NCBI GenBank assembly: GCA_964036045.1
Contig: OZ038383.1
Coordinates: forward strand, 8,510,430 to 8,574,429
Reading direction: 5' to 3'
DNA: 64,000 bases
DNA from: Eutreptiella sp. 'Long Island Sound 2002'
Taxonomy: Eukaryota > Euglenozoa > Euglenophyceae > Eutreptiales > Eutreptiaceae
Positions 35,601 to 47,600 of this stretch are shown in pieces. Numbering within the stretch: the first letter of the stretch is position 1; each line of letters begins with the position of its first letter. The notes beneath the pieces were generated by a model. That model saw only the letters and a program-made list of their open reading frames with translations, was not told the origin of the DNA and did not search any database. The translations under genes and the position numbers were made by a program.

Positions 35601-38600
35601 GCCACTCATACTCTGTGACCAAATCCGAAGCGCCGGCGGCATTCAGAGAAGGCATAACATTGTCTGTTCATTGATAGCAACAAACAAGAAGAGTGCAGGC
35701 ATGGGGTACGGCAAGGGATGTCCTTTGCAGATAAAACGAGTGCCTGAAAACCAGTTTTGACCTCGCCGAAAAATCTCAGCGCATTTGCGCTGAGATCTCA
35801 TAAAAGGGCAATTTTACATGATCATGTTACCTGTCATCCGCTGCTGATTGTTTCTTATCTGCCACTAGATTTCCTACAATCAAAATGACAACGTTCATGA
35901 AATCTGAGCGCATTTGCGCTAAGATTTCCTGAACGTTCTACTTATGGTACGCATATTGCTGCACAGTGTCTTCCGATTTCACCTCCCACATACATGCCCG
36001 TGCAACCATTTTTTGCAATTTAAAAAAATCTCAGCGCATTTGCGCTGAAAAATCACTGTTTAGCTGTTATCCCCTATGATATTTCCTTTTTTGGTTTCTT
36101 TAACGCCAGTGCACTACCTTTTCCGTTCCTTTTGTTCCTTTCCCTTCATGTCTACGACGATGGCCTCTATCCTGTCTGTGCATACCACCTCACACATGTT
36201 CTCTTCCGGACTTATTCATGTTTTCTGCATGTTTCCCCTGCCGGTACCCCTTCTTTGTAATCACATTGTTCCGCGGCTCTCCGTCACATCCCTTCTTCCC
36301 TTCTCCTCTTGCACGTGCACAAGCACCATAACAGCAATTGGCCTTTTACATAGTACAATTTGCTTTCCGTGACAGTCCTTCAGGCTACCCGCAAAAACAC
36401 CTGTTTTTTTCCCATTGCTCCTTGGCATGCTACAACTCTTTCACTAGTTTGTTTACTTTTATGCCCATTTTCTCTGACAACCACCTCCGTGGTTTTTGTG
36501 TCAAGGTTGCTTTACAGAGGGTCCAATTTGGCGGGTAGTCTCAGCAGTCTAAGTCCTTGCAATAGAAATGCATCTGTGGTGCACGTGTAACATGCTGTGC
36601 AACAAACACGGTGGGAAATATTGTATTCATCAGCATGCCCAAGGGAATCTGTTTTCAGCAATGCCCCCATGGCACTGAAAACTCGTGGCATCGGGCATTT
36701 GCAAAATTGGCCAAATGAACTGCATGGAATGAAATGAGATAGCCATTTGGCTACAATAACCTGGGGGTCTGTGTGCACACACACCGGCTGAAAAAGACCT
36801 CAATTCCCACAACCTACGTTCTGGGTCAGTGTGGAAGTAGAACAATGCAGAAAATGTGGATGGAACCTCCCCTGCCTAACATTCATCAGGTGCTGTGAGC
36901 CATCCACCAGGTGCTGAAAAGAATCACGTTACTTGTAGGCACAATGCAGAAATATGTGGGGGAGCCCTCCCCGCTGCCTGCCATGAGCTTCAGAGTAATG
37001 ACAATAGAGTGAAACACGGCAAGTGGGCACCATGAAATGCAGTGGAAATGGGGTGGCGGGGTGGCAAAATCTCGGGGCATGCTTCAGGTTACTAGGGACA
37101 GGCTTGAAGGTTGGGCAGTACCCTATGTTGTCACACACAACGTTGGAAAAAGACCAAAACCCCGCAACATATGGGCCAGTGTTGAAGTAGAGTTATGCGG
37201 AAAGTGTGGATGGAACATCTGCCATGCACACACGCATGCATATCATCCAGTAAAACCTCCAAATTGAGCCCCTTCCAAACGACCCCACCAAACGAAATTG
37301 TGTCTTGTTGTTCCCAACTTCCTCTGGGGCCAAAGGAAGATGCACCATGGACAAGATAAGAAGCATTTTGTGCATCACTCCTCCTGAAGCGTGCATTACA
37401 TCTCAAATACAGCACCATTGTGCTCTAGAGTAGTAATGACGACATTCAAAAATGGACTATTTGTAGAGAGCACCCCAAATTGTATCACCTCAATACCAAG
37501 CTTGGGGTGCCCTTGTCATTTGCATCAATGCATCCAAGATCAGAAGAAAGCCATGGTACCATGGTGATAGGGAAGGCAGGGAATGTGATGGCCCATCAGC
37601 ACAGCCTACAGTGTGTATGCATCACATATTGGGTATTGGCAGTTTGATGGCCCCATCAACTCTGTCCCCGGTGTTGGTGTTTCAAAAAACAATGCAAGCG
37701 CAACCGCTATGTGTCAGGAAGCTGCTTGATGACCAAACTTGTGGCAAGTAAATGCCACAGGATGTCAGTAAAGCGCCCTTTGGCTAGTGCACTCGCACTC
37801 GGACCATCTAACGCAGGGGGAGGATCCTCCAGTTGACTCCAAATCCACATGGTAGCATCCTTTGATGCTGCACCAAGCATTGCGATATGTGAATCTTCAA
37901 ATACACCATCAATACACAATAATGCGCATCATCAGCTAAGTCCTGTAGGTGTGCAAACGCAATACATGATCAACTACGTGCAACCATGAGACCAGACGAG
38001 TGTTCATCTTACTGTGTGTATCACATATTTGTGGGACTATCTAGGCAGCACCTGGATGCTTGTGCAAGCTAGGCATCAAAGGGCAACAATATGGTGTTTC
38101 TGAGCCCCATACAGCAGATCTAATTGATATCCCAGAGTCCGCCCACAAAATGCCAGCAATTATTTCATACCTTGGAGTATGCTACGCAAATACCCTCCCA
38201 AATTGGGGGTATATGGCGCTGGCACCTGCCCTTGGTCTCACGGCCCTCTTCAAAATAATTTTTCAGTGTCGTTGGTGCCATAGCCCCGCGACCACCCAAG
38301 AAGGAGGCGTGGGAGGTCGCACACAAGGACCCCCCCCCCAAAAAAGGGTGGGGGCTGGGGAGGCAATAGACACTTTTCTGCAAAAAAAAAACATGTGCAC
38401 AGAGCAAACACACCGAGGTGAAAGCCAGCATGAACACAATATTGAGGACCAAGAAGCCACAGACAATTGTAATCCGCCTTTTGCCATTCTGATACATATC
38501 CGAGGCTATCCCAGAAGCGAATGTCCCCACAACACCACCCTATGTGCAGATGATGTGCAGATCCCAGACAGTGTATGAGGAAACCCCGCATGTCAAAAAA

Positions 38601-41600
38601 TGCAACGTGAGCAAATCCCAAGGCATTCACATCCGTTGAATCATGGTCTGAAAACAGTTTTGCTTTCACTCATGCCCTAACTTTGGTGGTGGCAGCCTAT
38701 CCCAAAGGTGCATATAGACAGACATGTGGTTGTATCACCTGTATACAACCACCACTGAACATGCAATGCCGTACACCTGGCCCGAGGTATTGACCACTTG
38801 CATTGCATTGCATGCGAAAACTGTGAAGGCGAGAATTCAATATCCCATCCCGAATGCCCAATTCCATGGCCAGCCCTGCACATTGCACACCTTGTTCCTG
38901 TACCTTGCCTGCCCAATGCCCTGCAAAATAGTACCCCCTCAATTCTTCTTACAGCTCCGTGGGTGTTCCTCTCACAATCTGCTATACTCCCAAATCACTT
39001 GTACAACCCTGCTCTCAACACTGCAGTGATTGACTGGGTCATTGGAGGTTACACAAGCTGTGGGACATTGCATGCCCACGACATACAAAACCCAAACCGC
39101 AGAAAGAGGTGGCAAGCACAGGGGATACCAAATCAAATGCAGCAGAAATATACCCTGCACTAATCACAGAGTACTTCAACACCTGCAAACAGGTAAGGAG
39201 TGGAGGCAATCCCCAGCAGGTTCCAAACCGATCTCCCATCTTGACTCCCTCCGCCGTCATGCCCTCGAGACATGAAAATGCTGTCCTGGTCGTGATCACG
39301 ACTGTGCCACCCCACCATCACCGTTGTCCGCTCCGATGTACCAGTATCCTGCTCATTTCACTCACAATCCTGCTGCTGATACAGCCACAAACCACAATGC
39401 CCTCAGCCGGACACGCAGACCTTAGATATGTAGAAAGGCAACCAAAACAGCAGCGAGTACCGGATCACCTTCTGGCAGAAATATGAAATAGACAGTCCCA
39501 TGACCCCAGGGACCATGATGGCGCCAGTGGTGCCGAGCCCTGAAGAAGCAAAGAGACATAGAAGCGTAGGTGCCACCCTCATGTGGACAGAACTCAACAG
39601 GCCCCAGGAAAAATCATTCAAAGAACGGTGACCTCTGGAGAGAATGGAAGTGCAAGGTTGAGACCGGGATAGAAAACAAGTGAACATCCCATGCCACTTA
39701 CGAGCGAGTGCTGGCCACTCCAGTGAGGTCCCGCTGCAGAAAGTCAATCACAACATGAACTACGAAGCCGTGTTCCGGTGTTGGTATCTCAGTGGATTCG
39801 TAACGGGTCCCTGACGTCCGTCTGGCTGCCCAATTCCTTCCTATGTTTCTGTGCCCCATTCCCTCTCGCTGCTGAATCCTCTGCAACTACGGAACCATGG
39901 GCGGTGTCGCTCTGTGACCAGAGACAAGCGCCCCCCCCCCTCCTCCTACACGACAAAGCGTGTCATATTTTCAAAGCTCCGCAATAATTGGTGCTCACAG
40001 TATCCCTGACAATCCGCCATATCATTTGGCCACCACCACAGAGCTGCCCATTCTGGCCTTGCGCGCGGGTGGCCAAAGCCCCCAAATCACAATTCAAATA
40101 CTCCTTCGCAACCCAGAAAATTGCCTTCGCAGGGGAGGTAATTGGCCGATGATAGTAGCTTCGCCGGACTTTGAGGAAAAAGGGACTGGGGCGAAACGTG
40201 ATTCAGAGCAGAAACTTGGTCTGGGTGCAACAGTACACAACGGCAGACTCCAAGCCTTCAATGTGTGATGCTGTGTTTGCGATCATGCGGCAAAATCTGG
40301 GAGGGCACTCGTCAGGTGCATATGGATGTCTGGCAGACGGAGGTCAGAGCGTCAAAATCAACAAAAGATGTGCATGACAGTGGCAATCGGTCAATCTGTG
40401 AATATTATCCATACAAACCTTGTGCATCGCATATGCTCCATAAACATTTCCCCGCGATGCAGATGCACATGTGCACAGCAAACAGGGGATTTGGCCAATT
40501 TTTTTTCGCGAGGAGTGGTGGTTCGTGTGGATATGTCCGGAAGCATATTTGCCTTTACTTCGAGCATTGAACACTGGCTGGGCCCTCGGGGGGGGGAGTC
40601 CACAAGGGCACAAGGGGGAGCCAGTATGCACACCCAGTGCATATGCACTTTCAGATCCCGTTGCAGCACCATAAAGGCTTTGCCGAGACGGTTGCACATG
40701 AACAGCGACACAGTCTCCCACAGGCTAAGGTGGCACCTTGGTGGTACCTTGGAGTTCCAAAGGGGGGGCGGGTGTGTTGGGTCAGGCATTTCATTATTAA
40801 CATGATCATTATGCGTCTCAGCAACATACTGGCTTCTGACTTGGGAGATTTGAGCTCACCGTCCTCTTCGTCCTCCTTTTCTGGTTCTTCTGCATCCAAT
40901 AGGTCCGATGGGTCAGGGGACGCCCCTGGTTCTATGCATGTATACATGCACAGAGCTCTGTGATGACACGCCAAAATCTCGAATGCATGTTTTTCCACCT
41001 GTGAATCTTGCCTTTGTCTGTCCTCCTCTATTCCGGTCTGAATGTGATGTTCAGGCGCAGTGGGGTCACTCCAAATATTGTGTGTGTGGCCTGGGGGGCT
41101 GTCACACTAAATTGGTGTGGCTGGGCTTGCAATCAGCTCACATTAGGGATATGCTTATCCATGAGGAGGGGCGCCGGGGGCAGGGGGTGATTTGCTGGAC
41201 CCACCCACCGAGGTTTTGGGGAAAACCACAAATCCCAAAAGATGTGCCACCCCATGGTTTGGGGGATTGCCATAAAAGCTGAGTAATTGTGCCGATTGGT
41301 TCTAATTAGAGTTTTGAGGAACAAATTGTTTCCATTGCCTGTCCCAAGGCGCTGGGGAAAAGTGTTTGGAATAGGTGAGAGCGAGACAGATGTCACAGTG
41401 CCCACAAGTGCTGCTTTCAGCATGCTTCACACAAAATCTTTCCCACCACATTTTCTACACCTAGGCACGTGCCTTCTACATTCCCCATTGCCTTCTACAT
41501 TCTACATTCCCCAAAATTACCAGTAAAGGGTTTGGTTTTGTTCGTGTCTGAGAAGGTTTTTCGACCCTTGCGAAAAAGTCAGTGTTCGCCTGTTTTGTGG

Positions 41601-44600
41601 AGCCATTTTCAACGCCAAAATGGGCCTTTTTCGGCGCATTTGGTGACATCACAAGGACACAAATGGACCAAAAGTGGTGGCTAGTGACAGCCTGAAATGC
41701 CATTTTTAACATCTTGGATGGTCCCCAAGCATTTTTGGAAAATTCATTTTCGACCTATTTTTGATCCCTGGGTGTCCCCTTGTAGTCCTAACTACCCTAG
41801 CACACACACCATGTGCCAATCCCCAGTGCCAAAAAGCCTTTTGAAGCGCGGTTTAGAGAGGCTTGCAAACATTGTCATTTATCATCATACATCACGATGC
41901 GGCCCTTACAGACACTACATCTCTGACAGACTTTGAAACAGGGGGCAGCCACTTACGGCGCCTGTCAACAACCAATAGCATCGGGTTTCTACCTCAAATT
42001 TTGTGAGTTCATATTCCAGGCAGCAGTGAGGAGTACCACGGATTCCGGTGAGCAAATGTTTATGCAGGTTGGTGTGTTGCTGGGGATGGTGGGTGCTGTG
42101 TCCTTGTATAGATTCACCTTCTGCCGTGGCTCCCAGTTGTCGTTCCCAGCAGTGGGTGGTCGTGGGTGAGAGGTGGGCGTGGTAAACACAGGGTTGGGGA
42201 CAGTGGTGACGAAATTGTTGGGGTATGTTTGTCTGTGTGCAGCAAGGGTGGCATCTGCTAGCAAGGGGCAGCGTGGGTGGCATGTGTCATGGAGAAAACT
42301 GACACAGGGGTGTGGATGGTTTGCGCCATTACTGTCGCCTTGTTTGGCAGTTTCCCTCACTAGCACTGTATTGAGGTCGGAGTTGCTTGGTTCGGAAGGG
42401 GGGGGGGGGTAAGAGTAAGGCACGTTAAGAAGGAAGAGGAGGGGGAGTGGGTGATGCAAATTGTTCAACATTGTGAAATGTGGAAAGAAGAACAAGAGAA
42501 TCTTTTTGCGATGGAGGGGCCCTGGTGTTGGCTGCATTTGCGGGTGCCGCCTGCAAACTTGGGGCATTGCTGCCACGCCCCCTCGGAAAACGGCACGGGA
42601 TGACTACTCTTGGTTTGGACGTTGTATTTGATGAATGTGGCCCGATCCTGTACCCAGTGCTTGGCTGGGTTGGCAACACTTATGCATGCAGAGGCAAGAC
42701 AGGGGTCACTGCGTGGCTGGCACCCAACCCCTCTCATGGGCAACTACCATGACAACCCAAGTTCCACCTCATTTGTCCCACAATGCCCGAAAATGCACTT
42801 CTATTGGCCACTGGTGTTGTGCATGTGTTGGGGCAGGGCACCTTGCATTATGCAAGGCAAAAAATTCATCAAGGACCGGGACCACCAGACCACACCAAAT
42901 GTATTCTTGAACTATGGACGCGCATTTTACGACCCGAAATGCGTCCAAAACAGCTAGAAAACGACCCTCTTTAGTGACCATCAAGGATCTTCGGCTGTTT
43001 TGCGCAATTTTTCATGCACGGAATTGGCCTTGCCGAATGGTGCATCCATGACAAGACACAATCTCCATGCAGCGCAGACCGACCAGTCAATGGAAGGAAG
43101 TACTGAAGACACGGAAAGCTTACTTGGGAAGGGAGAGAACAGCTTTAAATAGAATCAGTGTGCTGGTCACGGGCCCATGCCCCCATGTCTGGCACAACAA
43201 CTGCACACCATTTTGCAGCTCTGGAGGGATGGTCAGCTGCAGCAACTTTGGATGGTCGATGAGGAACATCGAATTTACAACTCCTGCGCATACAAAGGCG
43301 ATATATGCAGACCTGCCGACCTCACCTCAGTGGAATTCACACTTAATACTGCCACACAAACATGCACATGCGCGCGGAAATACACTGAGAGCCAACTCCA
43401 CCAAAAAATCATGCGGTTATGCCATACTCCACGACATTGCCCCGAACCCAGTCTCACATATCATACCTATCGCAAGTGTCAGGATAGAGCAGACAAAGAA
43501 AGCTGCCCTCCAACCGGCGCGTTGCATGAAAAAAGTGATGAGGGCGTTGCCCACAACCCCACCGACCTGTGCAATGTTGGGGATGCAGTCGGGGTGAGAT
43601 ACTTAACAGGCTGCGCACCACAACCACAGCATAGAAGCAAACAGTCAAACAAGATCAGCAGCAGACTGATCGACGAGCAGTAAGAGTTCGCAATGCAGCG
43701 CTGAAGGTGAAAAAGCAGGTACCCGGGCGTGTATCTTGCATAATCCAGCAGACTCCCTGGTCTCACCATGAGGAATCGCAGCACAACCCGAAAAAATGAA
43801 GAGACTCCTCCTTTCAAGCTGGAAAGACACAGCAAGCCAGCACATTTCTGAAACAGGGAGAGAGCTGAGGCTGGTCGATGCCCTGACTCTGAGCAAGAAA
43901 TTGGATGCTCATTTTTCCTGCAAATCTTTTTGGGCAGTGTTTGGCAGCGGCGCATGCACGGGCAGAGGCATGCACGCAGACATGACAGGCGGCACCCATC
44001 AAGCGTGCGCACCGTACGGATCATCGTACGCACCGAACATTTTCCAAACCCAACTCCTGGACAAGAAATGCGGACCCTGTGTGATGCCCACAGCCCCTGT
44101 CACGCAAAACACACCGATTGGCAAGAACACCAGACTCCCATCACTCGGCCACGTTCTTTACTCCCAATCCATGGCGTGAGAACTTTGATGCAGCTTGGCC
44201 ACTGAACAAAAGGAGGTATCGATGACCCACGTCTACATGCAAATTGGGTGGGCCTAGGACTTCCGTGGTCGCATAGGGGGAGCCCCCTTCGCCAGCCTGC
44301 CTGCAGACTCCAAACAGCGTCTCAAATACCCTCAGGGCCAAGTTGGAGCAAGCAGCGCTCGGGACGAACCCTCAATTCCAGACCTCTGCCGCAGGAATCG
44401 ATGAGCTCTGGGTTCAGAGCACGTGACCCAATGGAAAAGGTTGGGCCCCACACCCTTGGCCGGCGCCGTGATGAAAGCCATGCCTGGTTGGTCCCGGAAC
44501 CATTGTTGGAGCGCCCTTGCCACCAACCCTAGTGCGGTCTTGTGCAGCGAATGCGATCCCCGCCCCGCTAACCTGAAGGCCGTATAACCCATTTTACAAT

Positions 44601-47600
44601 CTTGGCAACTAGGAATGGAACATTTCCCCAAACTCGATCTCAAGGTTTAGGGCATGAAAACCCAAATCGTAGCCAACTTCACCGTTTTGTGGCCATGCCA
44701 CGTTTTGGTGTCACTTGATGTCACCACATGAAGCCTCCACGAACCAATGCTTCTTGTGCGAAATACTGAAACAGATTTCCTGTCCATGTCCACGTCGTGG
44801 TGGATGGTGTGGTTAGATGCGGATGTCGCTGTCTTTTCATCGGAAGATAATATGAAACACATTGTGGGACAGGCATGGGGCTCGGTTGGGGCTTGTTGGG
44901 CAACCATCTGGGCATTGCTAAAGCGAGACAAACGCGATCGCCAGAAAATCGATAACACAAGCAAGAATGGGCAAACATACCCCAAAAGATTGCATGAGGC
45001 CATTCAATCCCCACATCACCACAAGGAGGGGAACAAAGGAACTGGTGGCGAAGAGCCCCACGCATATGGCACTAGCAATCAGACCTAAAGAAAACAATGG
45101 TGTAAGCATGCAGGCGTCGTGCATTGAGACATAATCTACCAATTATGTAGGAAGTTTTCTTCAAACACTTTTTTTCGTTCGTTGGGGAATTAAGCACCAT
45201 CATGGGTGTTGTCAATGTTGGAGCATCCCTCTACTATTGGTGTCGTTTCGCATTGCAGCTTGGGCTTTGGGGTTTCTGTGGGGGCACTCCTCCCTCCCGT
45301 GACAATACACCCACCAAAAGGGCACGAAGCAACCCTCCCTTTGGGAGGCCGCGTGCACTGCATGTTGCATGTACATTGGGAGGCCGCGTGCACTGCATGT
45401 TGCACACACATTGGGAGGCCGCGTGCGCTGCATGTTGCACACACATTGAGAGGCCGCGTGCGTTGCATGTTGCACACACATTGGGAGGATGCATGCATTG
45501 CATGTTGCATACCCGTTGGGAGGCGGCGTGCACTGCATGTTGGACACACATTGGGAGGCCGCGTGCACTGCATGGGAGCTTACCCATGTCACGACACGTG
45601 TCGCGGCACACTTTCCGATGCCCCCCCCCCCCTCCCCCCCCCTCCGTGTCATGGTGGCACGGCCGGCACAGGCGACACAGGTGACACAAGTGCCAAACCC
45701 CCTCCTACACGAACCATTGCATGGCGTACCGTGCCATTGCCCCCCCCCCCCCCCCCCTCCATGTCATGGTGGCACAAGGGACATAGGTGACACAAGAGAG
45801 GTGCACAAGCACAATAAAGCACAAGCACGCCTCCACAAAACACAAAACGAATTCATGCAAATTGCAACACGCTAGCCAGCATCATTGTTCATTGTTTTGT
45901 AGCCCAAGTCAAAGAGGCAGATCATCATGTGATCTAGAGAGCAAAAGTCAAAGAGGCAGATCATCATGTGATCTAGAGAGCAAAAGTCAAAGAGGCAGAT
46001 TCCAACACAACACAACACAGCATAGCACAGCACAACACAACACGACACAGCGGCGGCACCGTGTGACACGACACACCCTATGTGGCGGCACCGTGGCACG
46101 CCCCCCCCCCCCCCCCTCCGTGGCTGGGTAAGCTCCATGGTTGCACTTACTTTGACTGGTCGCGTGCATGTTGCACAAACATTGGGAGGCCGCGTGCGCT
46201 GCATGTTGCACAAACATTGGGAGGCCGCGTGAAGTGCATGTTGTCGTACTTGCATTGGGAGGCCGCGTGCACTGCATGTTGCACGTATATTGGGAGGCCG
46301 CATGCGCTGCATGTTGCACACACATTGGGAGGCCGCGTGCTCTGCATGTTGCACGTATATTGGGAGGCCGCGTGCACTGCATGTTGGACACACATTGGGA
46401 GGCCGCGTGCATTGCATGTTGCACCTATAATGCGAGTCCGCGTGAAATGCATGTTCCACACACATTGGGAGGCCGCGTGCATTGCATGTTTTACGTGCAT
46501 TGGGAGGCCGCGTGCATTGCATGGTGCACCTACATTGATTGGCCGTACACGCCGCATGTTGCACACATATTGGGAGGCCGCGTGCACGGCACGGTGCACC
46601 TACATTGACTAGCTGAGTGCGCTGCCTGTTGCATACACATGGGGAGGCCGCGTGCATTGCATGGTGCACCTACATTGATTGGCCGTACACGCTGCATGTT
46701 GCACACATATTGGGAGGCCGCGTGCACGGCACGGTGCACCTACATTGACTAGCTGAGTGCGCTGCCTGTTGCATACACATGGGGAGGCCGCGTGCATTGC
46801 ATGGTGCACCTACATTGACTGGCCGTGCGCGCTACATGTTGCACACACATTGGGAGGCCGTGTGCGCTGCATGTTGAACACACATTGGGAGGCCGTGTGC
46901 GTTGCATGTTGGACACACATTGGGAGGCTGCCTGCACTGCATGTTGCACCTACATTCGGTGTCCGTGCACTTCCACTATCTTGGTGCGATGGTTTGCACA
47001 CATTTAATGCTTCATGCTTATTGAAAATGCCCACCCTCTTTTTCCGTTGCATATTGCACTCCGTTGGTTGCGCAACACATTGGGTTGCACTTCGCCAACT
47101 TTGAATAATTCTACATTTGATATTTCATGAGGTAATGCCATGATGTCATGACGTCAACAAATGATGACGCCAACAAAACAATTTTTCGCAATGAAAATCA
47201 AAAACTCGTGGGGAGTGAATCTTCCCCGAGTTTGCAAACATGTCGCCACGAAATATAAGAAGCAACATGGAAAAAAGTATATTGCAAGACATCCAAGGCT
47301 TCGGCCTCGGACAAAAAACTTAAGAGACCAAGGTCCACGTTTACGGGAGACGGATTAAGTAGGAACCTTTGGGCCCAAGGGACGCGCAATACATGCCCAT
47401 CCTCACGATGCCCTTTGGATGGAGGTTGTGACGTTCTCAAAAAAAAAATCTTCTTGGTAAGCGAGGCAACACACACCCTTGGAGATAATAGTGGTGGCAG
47501 TGAAGCGTTGATCAACGGCACTGTAGAAGATTTGTCCCAAAGAATATCTGCGTGAAACGCACGATGGATTACGATGTGCCTACTGATTGGTCTTAGTTAC

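Noticed and set aside
45190-46810. Cys/His-rich repeated frames (ATCSARGLPMCVQHA and similar) resembling tandem zinc fingers
   Set aside because: They arise from the 36-bp minisatellite and change frame between blocks. The repeat lies in an intron of the transporter gene.
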